From a virus: DNA of 52,348 nt. Each line of letters starts with the position of its first letter. Position 1 is the first letter of the stretch. The notes under the pieces are model-generated. The model was not told the DNA's origin and did not search any database. It saw only the letters and a list, made by a program, of their open reading frames with translations. Position numbers and translations under genes: made by a program. The stretch is taken from IMG/VR virus record IMGVR_UViG_3300044715_001249, positions 1 to 52,348 of that record. One strand, given 5' to 3'. Shown here in pieces: positions 7,870 to 16,088 of the stretch.

Positions 7870-9909
7870 ATGATCACCGCCATCGACACCGAGACCGAGC
7901 TCGCGGGCAATCGCAACCCGATCCCGCGGCTGGCTTGCGTGTCGATGGCGTCCGAGCTTGGCGTCGAGGTCGTGCACCACAGCGACCCGCGCTTGTTCTC
8001 GATGGTGGTCGGGGCGCTGGCGGGCGGTGCCGTGTTCGCCAACGCCCCGTTTGATTTGTTCGCGCTGTGGCGTCACCTCGGCCCCAAGCTGTGGCCGCAC
8101 ATCCGCGCCGCGCTTGAGGCCGGGCGCGTGTTCGATGTCTTGACCCGCGAGAAGCTGATCGACATCGCTGCCGGCAAGCATCGCCAGCGCGGCGCGTACA
8201 ATCTCGGAGCCGTGGCCGAGCGCCGCGCGGGCATCAAGCTCGACAAGCACGACCCCTGGCGCCGCCGCTACGGCGCCTTGATCGACATCCCGATCAAGGA
8301 CTGGCCGATCGCCGCGATCGAGTACTCGCAGCGCGACGCATGGGGCACGTGGCGCGTGTACCAAGAACAAGAGGCCGAGCGTGCGCGGCATCGGATCGAC
8401 GTGTTCCTCGACGCGCCGGCCCAGGCCCGCGCCCACCTCGCGCTGTACGCGATGACGCTGCGCGGGATCCACACCGACGCCGCCCGCGTCGAGGCGCTCG
8501 ATCGGTTGCTCTCGGAGCGGATCCGACGGCTCGAGGCGCGCATCCTGATCGACAAGCTCGGCCGGTACAAGCACAAGAAGAAGCGCCCGAGTCCCGTGGT
8601 GCGCGCCAAGGCCGCGGCGCAGGCCGCCCTCGTCGAGTGGTGCCGCGCGACGGGCCGGCAGGCCACACGCAACGACCTGACGGACGCCGCGCGCATGCGG
8701 GGCGAGACGCTGGGGTCGATCGCCATGTCCAAGAAGGCGCTCGAGGCCGCCGGGGTCCCGCGCGGGAAGTGGCTCGACCTCGACCTCGTCGACAAGGCCG
8801 ACCCGTTCAAGGTCGCGCACCCGCTCGAGGTGTATCGCGAGCTCGGCGGGCTGCGGGCGGCCTACTCCAAGAACATCCCCGTTCTGCGCCACCCTGTGAT
8901 CCGCACGCGGTACGACGAGCTCGTGAGCTCGGGCCGCACGAGCGCGTCCGGGTTCAAGTCGATCCAGGTCGAGGACGCGGACGACGACGACGACGATAGC
9001 CTCGCGGACTTCGATTGCGAGCTCGAACCCGGCGACGAGTGGGTCGGCACGAACACGCAGAACTTCGGCCGCGACGGCGGCTGGCGCGAGTGCTTGATCC
9101 CGCCGCCCGGCAAGCGCCTGGGCTCGACCGATTACGGCGCGCTCGAGCTCGTGACGTTCGCGCAGGTACAACTCGACATGCTCAAGCGCTCGACGCTCGC
9201 CGACCTCCTGCGCGCGGGCAAGGACCCGCACCGGGCATTCGCTGCCGAGCACGTACTGCGGATCCCCTACGATTTTTACAGCAAGGCCCAGCACAACGAC
9301 GCGCGCCAGCTGGCGAAGGCGTGGAACTTCGGCAAGCCCGGGGGCATGGGCGAGGGTCGGTTCATCGAGTGGGCGTGGGTGACGTACGACGTCGCGATCA
9401 CGCCGGCGCAGCACAAGCAGATCGACGCGGTCTATCACGCGGCGTTCCCAGAGGTGCGCATGTTCTGGCACGCGATCAAGAGCAAGATGCAGACCGGGCA
9501 CGGCGATCGCGGCCCGGTCTACACCGTGGTGCAGCCGCGCACGCATCGGATCCGCGGGGGCTGCGGATTCCCTGACGCCGCGAATACCCACTTTCAGGGG
9601 CTCGGCGCGGACGTGGCCAAGCGCGCGGCCTGGCTCTTGTTCTGCGCCGGCCTCGACCCGTCCTCGCCCCTGCACGGCTGCTACCAGATTCTGTTCGAGC
9701 ACGACGCGTTCTCGACCGTCATCGCCGACAGCCCCGATCACGTGCCGTGGCCGAAGGGGACCCCCAACGCCGCGGCCGGGGCGTGCGCTTGCCGGGGCTG
9801 CTCGCAGCTCGCAGAGCAGGAACGGATCATGATCGCGGCCTCGGCCGAGCTGTGCCCAGACGTGCCGATGAAGGTTGAATCGACGAACACCGATCGGTAT
9901 CAGAAGTGA
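7870..9909 (+). CDS. Family A DNA polymerase with 3'-5' exonuclease
   Basis: 679 residues. Exonuclease motifs: DTE at 6-8, NAPFD at 58-62, YSQRD at 152-156. Polymerase motifs: A, DYGALE from 421; B, RQLAKAWNFG 479-488 followed by KPGG; C, EHDAF around 610-614, retaining the HD pair but with Ala where PolA enzymes often have Glu. It is the replicative polymerase. An acidic run of Asp near 370-376 and a Cys-containing insertion (CACRGC) near the C-terminus are unusual. Neighbours are helicase upstream and nucleotide-pool enzymes downstream. Confidence 0.93.
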   Translation: MITAIDTETELAGNRNPIPRLACVSMASELGVEVVHHSDPRLFSMVVGALAGGAVFANAPFDLFALWRHLGPKLWPHIRAALEAGRVFDVLTREKLIDIAAGKHRQRGAYNLGAVAERRAGIKLDKHDPWRRRYGALIDIPIKDWPIAAIEYSQRDAWGTWRVYQEQEAERARHRIDVFLDAPAQARAHLALYAMTLRGIHTDAARVEALDRLLSERIRRLEARILIDKLGRYKHKKKRPSPVVRAKAAAQAALVEWCRATGRQATRNDLTDAARMRGETLGSIAMSKKALEAAGVPRGKWLDLDLVDKADPFKVAHPLEVYRELGGLRAAYSKNIPVLRHPVIRTRYDELVSSGRTSASGFKSIQVEDADDDDDDSLADFDCELEPGDEWVGTNTQNFGRDGGWRECLIPPPGKRLGSTDYGALELVTFAQVQLDMLKRSTLADLLRAGKDPHRAFAAEHVLRIPYDFYSKAQHNDARQLAKAWNFGKPGGMGEGRFIEWAWVTYDVAITPAQHKQIDAVYHAAFPEVRMFWHAIKSKMQTGHGDRGPVYTVVQPRTHRIRGGCGFPDAANTHFQGLGADVAKRAAWLLFCAGLDPSSPLHGCYQILFEHDAFSTVIADSPDHVPWPKGTPNAAAGACACRGCSQLAEQERIMIAASAELCPDVPMKVESTNTDRYQK

Positions 9910-9910
9910 C

Positions 9911-9948
9911 GATTTTTTCTAGACACGCCCGCCCCGAGCCCGTAGAGA
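9911..9948 (+). promoter_or_regulatory. Promoter TAGACA-17-TAGAGA
   Basis: An AT-rich CGATTTTTTC tract precedes TAGACA (9920-9925), 17 bp, then TAGAGA (9943-9948), ten bases before ATG 9959. The upstream tract matches that of the operator-bearing promoters at 18.9, 47.3, 47.9, 50.06 and 51.3 kb, though TGTCCGCGG is absent here. It probably starts a transcript for 9959 to about 16.7 kb. Confidence 0.5.
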
Positions 9949-9958
9949 TCAAGAACCG

Positions 9959-10165
9959 ATGCGACTGTCATCCACGATCACCGACGACGAGATCACGCAC
10001 GTGTGCGAGTTGATCGCCACAGGTCAGAGCTACGTGCCTGTACCGCGATGCGGTCGCGTGCTGCTCGCGTGCATGCACCTTGGCTTGTTCGACGACCCAA
10101 CCCGCGCCGTGCCGACGCTGACGCCGGCCGGGCTCGCCCGCGCCGAGGGGAGGCCGTACCCGTGA
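9959..10165 (+). CDS. Hypothetical small protein
   Basis: 68 residues. Looks like a compact winged-helix-like fold (ITDDEITHVCELIATG... LTPAGLARAEG), a pattern common in small phage proteins. The stop overlaps the GTG of the next gene. First gene after the 9.92 kb promoter. Function unknown. Confidence 0.55.
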   Translation: MRLSSTITDDEITHVCELIATGQSYVPVPRCGRVLLACMHLGLFDDPTRAVPTLTPAGLARAEGRPYP

Positions 10166-10803
10166 GCAAGAAACTCGCCCCTATCCACCCGACCGAGGCG
10201 CCCAAGCCCGTGACCGTGGATCTGTTCGCGTCGTATGCCGAGGCGAAGGCGTCGAGCTCGACGACGGCCGACCACGCCGCGCAGATCCTCGCGCTCGATT
10301 CGATCGACGGCCCCGAGCAAGAGGCCTGGGTGGCCGAGCGCGGACGCGAGATCGCGGCGGCGCGCTCGGCCCTCGACGCGCAGCTCAAGACCTGGCTCAA
10401 GCCCGTGCGCGAGCTCGAGGTCACGATCAAGGGCTTCGCCTCGGTCGTGTTCGAGGGCAAGCCCACGCCGATCCCGAAGCTGCTAGAGCGCTGCAGCAAG
10501 CACCTCGCCGATCTGCTCGGCGCCGCCCGGGCGCGCGCAGCCGTGACTCAGGCCGCGCTGCTGCCCGCGGCTCGGTCGGCCGAGGAGGTGAGCGCGGCCT
10601 TGGCCGTGCTGCAGCCCAAGCCCGCGGGCTTCGTCGAGGTCGAGCACTGGAGCTGGGAGATCGCAGACATCGCCTCGATCCCGCACACGTATTTTGTCCT
10701 CGACGTGGCGCGACTGGACGCCGAAGCGAGCGAGCAGAAGGGCGCGATGGCGGTGCCGGGTATTCGCCCGGTCTGCACCAAGAAGGGACATTTTCGATCA
10801 TGA
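10162..10803 (+). CDS. Hypothetical protein, possibly DUF1351-like
   Basis: 213 residues from GTG 10162 (GTGA overlap). A helical N-terminal half (residues 30-140) is followed by a C-terminal segment IPHTYFVLDVARLDAEASEQKG...VPGIRPV. That end resembles the IP-x-Y / pGi pattern of phage DUF1351-like proteins found near recombination genes. Function not established. It lies in a tightly overlapping set of early genes. Confidence 0.6.
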   Translation: MSKKLAPIHPTEAPKPVTVDLFASYAEAKASSSTTADHAAQILALDSIDGPEQEAWVAERGREIAAARSALDAQLKTWLKPVRELEVTIKGFASVVFEGKPTPIPKLLERCSKHLADLLGAARARAAVTQAALLPAARSAEEVSAALAVLQPKPAGFVEVEHWSWEIADIASIPHTYFVLDVARLDAEASEQKGAMAVPGIRPVCTKKGHFRS

Positions 10804-11096
10804 GCCGTCGAGAACTAGGACCATCCCCAGGCCGCGCCGCTGCGTTGCGCAAGCAAGTCGAGGCCACCAAGCCCGGCCGACCCAGCATCCTCGACGAGGC
10901 CGCGGCCATGACCGCAAGCAAGCGATGGGTGTTCACCGCCGAACAGCTCGCAGACATCGCCGAGGTGCGAGCGGCTGTGGCCGCGGGCAAGATCCCGCGC
11001 GTGGGTACCGAGCGGCTCGCGCGCGTCTTGAAAGCGCGGTACGCTATGCCGTGGTCGGTCGCATCGATCCGCGATCACATCAAGGAGACCCCTTGA
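10800..11096 (+). CDS. Hypothetical protein
   Basis: 98 residues, ATG overlapping the upstream stop. Basic N-terminus, then WVFTAEQLADIAEVRAAVAAG and ALE/VRD-type helices near the end (SVASIRDHIKET), reminiscent of a small HTH. Overlapping ends point to translational coupling with the phosphoesterase. No family recognised. Confidence 0.55.
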   Translation: MSRRELGPSPGRAAALRKQVEATKPGRPSILDEAAAMTASKRWVFTAEQLADIAEVRAAVAAGKIPRVGTERLARVLKARYAMPWSVASIRDHIKETP

Positions 11097-12211
11097 CCCA
11101 CCGCGAGACCATCGCCGAAGGGCTGGCCCGCGAGGCCGCCGAATCCGCAGCCCGCGAGGATGCGACCCGCAAGGCCCGCGCTGAGCAGCGCCTGCGCGAC
11201 ACCAACGCGACGCTGCGCGCGAAAGTCGAGACCTTGACCGCGGACCTTGCCGCGGCGAGCACCTACGCCGACGCGTTGCAGTACGTGAAGGCGAACCCGC
11301 TCGAGCCCGTGCGCATCGCCCCGCGCGAGAAGTCGAGCCGCGCGCACGAGGCGATCGCGGTCTGCGTGCTCTCCGATCTGCACCTCGACGAGAGCGTCGA
11401 CCCGGCCGAGATCAACGGGCTGAACGAGTACAACCCGGCGATCGCGGCCGAGCGTATGGATCGACTGGCGATCGGGCTCGTGTGGCAACTCGAACTCATG
11501 CGGGCTTCGGGCTCGGGTGCGGGCTACAAGATCCGCGATCTGCTCGTGCCGAACCTCGGCGACGTAACGACGAACTACTTGCGCGACGAGGACATCCACG
11601 GCAACGCGATGACCCCGATGGATGGGTTCGTGTTCGCGGCCGGCCTCGAGGTTCGATTCCTCGCGACCATCGCCGAGCGGTGCCCGTGGCTCGCACGCAT
11701 CCATTGCCCGCGCGTGCCGGGCAATCACGACCGCATGTCGTTGACCCGCCGCACGCCGTTTCGCAAGCGCGTGGCGCTGAGTTCGGCGCCCCTGCTCGCG
11801 CACATGATCGCGAGCGCGCCGGAGATCCGCGCCGACAAGCGCATCACGATCGAGCTGAGCCACGCCGAACATGTCTATGTCGATGTCTTCGGCAAGACCC
11901 TCCGCGGCATGCACGGCGATCGGTTCAAATATCAGGGCGGCGTGGGCGGGATCTTCGTTCCGGCGCGGCGTCACGTCCAAGGCCTGAACAAGACGCGCCA
12001 CGCCGAGATCACGATCTTCGGCCACTACCACACACAGAAGGCCGACGATCTGTGGATCTCGAACGGATCGCTGATCGGCCCGAACGCGTACTCGATCGCG
12101 AACGGAATGGACCCAGAGCCGCCGGCCCAAGTGTTTTTCCTGATCGACAAGGCTCGTGGCAAACGCAACGTCACGCCGATCCAGGTCGGCCGAAAGGATG
12201 AATGGTCATGA
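11093..12211 (+). CDS. Calcineurin-like metallophosphoesterase
   Basis: 372 residues from TTG 11093, supported by AAGGAG eight bases upstream and a TTGA overlap. Residues about 1-90 are a charged helical region. The phosphoesterase core has SDLHLDE, NLGDVTT, GNHDR and FGHYHT, the metal-binding motifs of the family. Phage members include Mre11/SbcD-like nucleases and other phosphodiesterases. No partner ATPase (SbcC-like) is present, so the substrate is unknown. Ends overlapping the HD gene. Confidence 0.85.
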   Translation: MTHRETIAEGLAREAAESAAREDATRKARAEQRLRDTNATLRAKVETLTADLAAASTYADALQYVKANPLEPVRIAPREKSSRAHEAIAVCVLSDLHLDESVDPAEINGLNEYNPAIAAERMDRLAIGLVWQLELMRASGSGAGYKIRDLLVPNLGDVTTNYLRDEDIHGNAMTPMDGFVFAAGLEVRFLATIAERCPWLARIHCPRVPGNHDRMSLTRRTPFRKRVALSSAPLLAHMIASAPEIRADKRITIELSHAEHVYVDVFGKTLRGMHGDRFKYQGGVGGIFVPARRHVQGLNKTRHAEITIFGHYHTQKADDLWISNGSLIGPNAYSIANGMDPEPPAQVFFLIDKARGKRNVTPIQVGRKDEWS

Positions 12212-12753
12212 CCTCCGGCCCCTACATGATGGCACGATCTGGGCGACGATTCTACTTCGCCGCCCCTGACCCAGAGGCGATCGACCTCGGCGACATCGTG
12301 TTTGCGTTGCGGTACCTGCACCGCTATACCGGGCACGTCGGCCGGTATGACGTCGGCGTGCATAGCGTCAACGTGCTCGCGTGCGCCCGCGAACTCGGGG
12401 CCGACCATGCAACGCAGCGCGCGGCCCTCATGCATGACGCGCACGAGGCTTTCGTGGGCGATGTGTCGTCGCCGTTGAAAGCCGCGATGCGGGCCGAGCT
12501 CGGCATGGATGTGGCGTGTCCGTACGATGAGATCGAGGACCGCGCTGCGCTCGCCGTCCGGCGACGGTTCAAGATCGAGGGCTTCGACGAGGCTCTCGTG
12601 GCCAAGGCCGATCGCATGGTCACGCACGCCGAGGCGCTGCATTTCCTCGGCGAGCCCGCTCGAGCTTGGGCCGCTGACCCGTGGACCGGGCTGCGGTACG
12701 AAATGCACCCCGAGCGGTTCGCCTGGGCGTGCCAGGACTGGGGGATCGTGTGA
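12202..12753 (+). CDS. HD-domain nucleotide phosphohydrolase (YfbR-like)
   Basis: 183 residues from ATG 12202 (an in-frame ATG at 12208 overlaps the upstream stop). RRFYF near the N-terminus, HSV (54-56), HDAHE (78-82) and a distal D in AKADRMVTHAEALH give the HD metal site. The layout matches small phage YfbR-like 5'-deoxynucleotidases and dNTP hydrolases. Likely role: adjusting host nucleotide pools. DatZ of Z-genome phages belongs to a related group, but no PurZ is present here, so ordinary nucleotidase activity is the safer call. Confidence 0.82.
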   Translation: MVMTSGPYMMARSGRRFYFAAPDPEAIDLGDIVFALRYLHRYTGHVGRYDVGVHSVNVLACARELGADHATQRAALMHDAHEAFVGDVSSPLKAAMRAELGMDVACPYDEIEDRAALAVRRRFKIEGFDEALVAKADRMVTHAEALHFLGEPARAWAADPWTGLRYEMHPERFAWACQDWGIV

Positions 12754-13070
12754 TCGACAATAAGGTCACGCCGGCGAGGTGGCGCGCTGCGTTGCGTCGC
12801 ATTCGTCGGATCGCTCCGGTCACCACGCCGGTGCGATTCGTGCGGTCAAGTAGCGGGCCCTACTGCGCTTACGTCTGGATCGCGGACAAAGGCCACCGCA
12901 TCGTGATCTCCGATTCGATCGGCTGGCAGGCGCTGATCGATTCGCTGCTGCACGAGTGGACGCACGTGCTCCGCCACGAAGCCGATCCGCACGCAGACCC
13001 CGACGCGCACGACGATCTATTTTGGATCGAGTTCGGGGCCCTGTACCGTGCGTGGAGGCGGTGCAAGTGA
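12750..13070 (+). CDS. SprT/zincin-like metalloprotease
   Basis: 106 residues from GTG 12750 (overlaps upstream TGA). HEWTH at 68-72 preceded by LIDSLL is a zincin active-site helix; E94 in FWIEFG may supply the third ligand. Small phage proteins of this layout are usually labelled SprT-like or putative metallopeptidases; their substrates are unknown. Embedded among nucleotide-pool genes and translationally coupled on both sides. Confidence 0.7.
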   Translation: MIDNKVTPARWRAALRRIRRIAPVTTPVRFVRSSSGPYCAYVWIADKGHRIVISDSIGWQALIDSLLHEWTHVLRHEADPHADPDAHDDLFWIEFGALYRAWRRCK

Positions 13071-13156
13071 AAGCCCTGCACTGGCTCGCCGTCCCGCCGC
13101 TCGTCGTGCTCACCCTGTTCCTGTACCTGTTCGCCACTCACGAGGATCACCGATGA
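13067..13156 (+). CDS. Tiny membrane protein (29 aa)
   Basis: 29 residues from GTG 13067, overlapping the stop upstream and the start downstream. One hydrophobic segment (LAVPPLVVLTLFLYLFA) ends in THEDHR, consistent with a single-pass membrane peptide. Third of three such peptides in the plus-strand early block. Function unknown. Confidence 0.5.
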   Translation: MKALHWLAVPPLVVLTLFLYLFATHEDHR

Positions 13157-13419
13157 CCGACCGAAAGCTAGCACTAGAACTCGCCCTCGCCGATGTCGCG
13201 GCCGAACTCATGGCCGCGCGCATGTCCTGGCCCCCGTTCAACTCGGCGCACGAGGGCTACGCCGTCGCGGCCGAAGAGGTCGACGAGCTGTGGCAGCACG
13301 TCAAGGTCAAGCAATGCAATCGCGACCTCGACGCGATGCGGCGCGAGGCGATCCAGGCCGCGGCCATGTTCGCCGCTTTCGCCGCTGAGTGCTGCGGCGA
13401 GAAGACGGGGAGGACGTGA
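13153..13419 (+). CDS. MazG-like nucleotide pyrophosphohydrolase
   Basis: 88 residues from ATG 13153 (ATGA overlap). FNSAHEGYAVAAEEVDELW then EAIQAAAMFAAFA follows the EExxE / helix pattern of the all-alpha NTP pyrophosphatase (MazG-like) superfamily, in a short single-domain phage form. Expected activity is hydrolysis of (d)NTPs to monophosphates. It neighbours an HD nucleotidase and a DUF5664-like protein, forming a nucleotide-pool cassette. Confidence 0.7.
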   Translation: MTDRKLALELALADVAAELMAARMSWPPFNSAHEGYAVAAEEVDELWQHVKVKQCNRDLDAMRREAIQAAAMFAAFAAECCGEKTGRT

Positions 13420-14066
13420 TGGACTACAGCAACGGACGAACCGCCGGGGATGATGCGATCGCGTGCGATATGCCGATGTGCAGTCGCGATGCCGAGCGTG
13501 GTGGACGATGCTACGCGCATCGTCACATCGATCAGGATTTCACGCTTTCGGCCGCGGCCGCGGCCGCGCCCAAGCCCCGCGCCGAGATCGAGGCCGAGAA
13601 GGCGGCCAAGCCGCGGCCCGACCTGTTGCCGCCCGCTGCGCTCGCGCTCGCGCTGCATCACAAGCGCAGTATCTCGGAAGCCTTCGACGCCTTCGCCCGA
13701 TTCACGGCGACGCGGGATCGGTTCGCGCTCGGCTCGGCGCTCGACTGCATCTTGTTCGAGATTGGCGGCGACCGTGCTACGGCCCTCATGGCCGCGGGCG
13801 AGATCATGGGCGTGGGCCTGCGCAAGCACGGGCCGTGCACGTGGCGGATCGCAGGCACCGAGCAGGCCGACCCGCAGACGCACTACGCCTCGGCGGTGCG
13901 GCATATCCTCGAGCACTGCGCCGGCGTCACCGTCGACCCGGACTCTGGCAAGCACCCGCTCTTGCACGCGGTCTGCCAGATCGCGATCATGCTCAACCTG
14001 ATCGACGACCCGCCGAACTACCCCGAGGACAACGACGGCCGTGCCATGATCGGGAGGCCAAAGTGA
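13419..14066 (+). CDS. DUF5664-like (dATP/dGTP diphosphohydrolase N-terminal type) protein
   Basis: 215 residues from ATG 13419 (TGATG junction; GTG 13416 is the alternative). A short Cys/His segment at 10-32 (CDMPMC, RCYAHRH) looks zinc-binding. An Ala/Lys linker follows, then a helical region. The C-terminal THYASAVRHILEHC... HPLLHAVCQIAIMLNL matches the RH/H-H pattern of DUF5664, a phage family annotated as dATP/dGTP diphosphohydrolase. Probably acts with the overlapping MazG-like protein. Activity is family-based inference. Confidence 0.65.
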   Translation: MDYSNGRTAGDDAIACDMPMCSRDAERGGRCYAHRHIDQDFTLSAAAAAAPKPRAEIEAEKAAKPRPDLLPPAALALALHHKRSISEAFDAFARFTATRDRFALGSALDCILFEIGGDRATALMAAGEIMGVGLRKHGPCTWRIAGTEQADPQTHYASAVRHILEHCAGVTVDPDSGKHPLLHAVCQIAIMLNLIDDPPNYPEDNDGRAMIGRPK

Positions 14067-15490
14067 GCGCACCGCACACGTTCGTCGTACAGGGCGATTG
14101 CCTTGACGTGCTCAAGACCTTTCCCGACGCCTCGATCTCGGCCGTGGTCACAGACCCGCCGTACGGCCTGAGCAAGGAGCCGGACATGCTCGAGGTGCTG
14201 CGGCACTGGCTGGACGATGGCGAGGTCTATCGCCACACCGGCGGCGGGTTCATGGGCAAGACCTGGGACTCGTTCGTGCCCGGGCCCGAGGTGTGGCGCG
14301 AGGTGCTGCGCGTGCTCAAGCCCGGCGGGCACGCGCTCGTGTTCAGCGGCACGCGCACGTACGACCTGACGGTGCTCGCGATGCGCATCGCCGGCTTCGA
14401 GATCCGGGACCAGCTCGCGTGGATGTACGGCTCGGGGTTCCCGAAGTCGATGAACGTCGCGCTCGCGATGGCGAAGCACCTCGGCGAGAAGTTCGTCGAA
14501 GTACCGCACCCGACGAACGCGTGCCCCGGCGGACAGTGGTGTCGCTGCACAGATCGCGACGAGCGCTCGCAGTCGGGCGCGACGAAGCACCCGCCCGATT
14601 ACGAGTTCGCCGACGACTCGGTCGCCGTGCAGTGGGACGGGATCGGTACAGCCCTGAAGCCCGCGCAGGAACCGATCGTGCTCGCGCGCAAGCCCCTCGC
14701 AGGCACCGTCGCGGCGAACGTGCTCGCGCACGGGACCGGGGGGATCAACGTGGACGCGTGTCGGATCGGGTTCGCGCCCGGTACCACCACCGCGTGTGCG
14801 GCATCGGCCGGCAGCGGCTCGGGCAAGGCTAGCACCAACGTGGGGTTCGTGGGTGGCATCGTCTCGCCCGCGCACGAGGCCGGCCGATGGCCCGCGAACG
14901 TGCTGTTCGACGAGACCGCGGCCGCGATGCTGGACGAGCAGACGGGCCCCGTCGCCGGGCAGCAAGGACGCGCGAAGGTCGCCGGCAGCGAGCAAACGCG
15001 CACCGTCTACAGCGGCGGTCGCAACTACCGATCAGGCAACCCCGAGCCGCGGGGCGACACCGGCGGCGCGTCCCGGTTTTTCTACGCCGCGAAGACCAGC
15101 CGCGCCGAACGGGAAGCGGGGCTCGATCACCTGCCGGCGGTCAAGCCTGCGACGGTCACGGGCCGCGCCGAGGACAGCGCAGGGCAGAAACACGCTCGCT
15201 CGGGCATGCCCGGCGGCGAGCCCCGCCGCAACGTCCATCCTACGGTCAAGCCGATCGCCCTCATGCGCTACCTCGTCCGGCTCATCACGCCGCCCGGCGG
15301 CATGGTCCTGGACCCGTTCGCGGGCTCGGGCTCGACGCTCTGCGCGGCCGTGCTCGAGGGCGTGACCTCGGTCGGCATCGAGCTCACGCCCGAGTACATC
15401 CCGATCATCGAGGGGCGCGTCGAGCATTGCAAGACCGTTGCAGCCATTGCGGGTGCCGATGCGCGCGAACGATTCGAGGCCGATCAATGA
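14063..15490 (+). CDS. DNA N6-adenine/N4-cytosine methyltransferase (beta class)
   Basis: 475 residues from GTG 14063 (GTGA overlap). Catalytic motif IV TDPPYG (30-35) comes before the SAM-binding motif I DPFAGSGST (417-425), the order of the beta class. HPTVKPIALMRYL precedes motif I, as in RsrI/DpnA-like enzymes. A long central region (about 170-380) with Cys pairs and Gly-rich stretches probably forms the target-recognition part. No restriction enzyme accompanies it, so it is most likely an anti-restriction orphan modifying phage DNA. Specificity cannot be read. Confidence 0.9.
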   Translation: MSAPHTFVVQGDCLDVLKTFPDASISAVVTDPPYGLSKEPDMLEVLRHWLDDGEVYRHTGGGFMGKTWDSFVPGPEVWREVLRVLKPGGHALVFSGTRTYDLTVLAMRIAGFEIRDQLAWMYGSGFPKSMNVALAMAKHLGEKFVEVPHPTNACPGGQWCRCTDRDERSQSGATKHPPDYEFADDSVAVQWDGIGTALKPAQEPIVLARKPLAGTVAANVLAHGTGGINVDACRIGFAPGTTTACAASAGSGSGKASTNVGFVGGIVSPAHEAGRWPANVLFDETAAAMLDEQTGPVAGQQGRAKVAGSEQTRTVYSGGRNYRSGNPEPRGDTGGASRFFYAAKTSRAEREAGLDHLPAVKPATVTGRAEDSAGQKHARSGMPGGEPRRNVHPTVKPIALMRYLVRLITPPGGMVLDPFAGSGSTLCAAVLEGVTSVGIELTPEYIPIIEGRVEHCKTVAAIAGADARERFEADQ

Positions 15491-15906
15491 CCTTCCGCAT
15501 GCCACGACCTCGACGAGCCGACCCCGAGGGCGATCTACAACGCGAGATCGTTGGGCTGCTGCGCATCGCTGGCGTCGATTTCTGCCACGTGCCGAACTCG
15601 ACCGGGCGCGGCGGGGCGCGACGTCAGGGGCAGCTCAAGGCGTTGGGGGTCGAGCGCGGGATCTCGGACCTGTTGATCTTCGATCGGCCCCCTGCACATC
15701 AGCGCGGCGCATGGATCCCGTGTGGCGCGTGCCTTGAGCTCAAGGCGAAGGATCGTGCGAGCCCGGTCAACCCGTGGGACGACAAGCGCGCGAGCCTCGA
15801 ACAACGCGAGTTCTTGCGCCGGCGCCACGCCCAGGGCTGGGCCGTCGCGGTCTGCGGCCCGGGCGAGGCGCTCGCGCAGCTCAAGGCATGGGGGTTTCTC
15901 CGATGA
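15487..15906 (+). CDS. VRR-NUC nuclease
   Basis: 139 residues (ATGA overlap). GDLQREIVGLLRIAG, GISDLLIF, CLELKAKD and SLEQREFLRRRHAQGW match the E / GxxD / ExK / QxxW-like signature of stand-alone VRR-NUC domains, a PD-(D/E)XK family common in phages and related to Holliday-junction and FAN1 nucleases. Likely role in recombination or debranching of replicating DNA. A central CGAC pair is an extra feature. Confidence 0.85.
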   Translation: MTFRMPRPRRADPEGDLQREIVGLLRIAGVDFCHVPNSTGRGGARRQGQLKALGVERGISDLLIFDRPPAHQRGAWIPCGACLELKAKDRASPVNPWDDKRASLEQREFLRRRHAQGWAVAVCGPGEALAQLKAWGFLR

Positions 15907-16088
15907 TTGAACGCCCTCACGTCCGAGTTCGCGTGCTCGACCATCCCCTCGTGTGGGTGCTGATCCGCGAGACCGCCGGCCCCCTCGGCGCCGTCGTCGA
16001 GCTCGCCGCCGCGGGCCGGCGCCTCGTCGTGCCCCGGTGCTGGGTGCGGCAGACGGACGAGGCCGTGTCGATCAGGGCCGTTGTATGA
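15903..16088 (+). CDS. Hypothetical small protein
   Basis: 61 residues with four-base overlaps at both ends. Beta-rich pattern (HVRVRVLDHPLVWVLIRE ... GRRLVVPRCWVRQ). No family recognised; the overlaps support it as real. Confidence 0.5.
   Translation: MIERPHVRVRVLDHPLVWVLIRETAGPLGAVVELAAAGRRLVVPRCWVRQTDEAVSIRAVV

Noticed and set aside
9910-9919. Intrinsic terminator after the DNA polymerase (T-run)
   Set aside because: No stem precedes the T-run; it matches the AT-rich tract found upstream of the -35 in other promoters.
7870-14066. Z-genome (2-aminoadenine) biosynthesis system
   Set aside because: PolA, HD and MazG-like genes are present, but no adenylosuccinate-synthetase-like PurZ is visible anywhere, so the pathway cannot be claimed.
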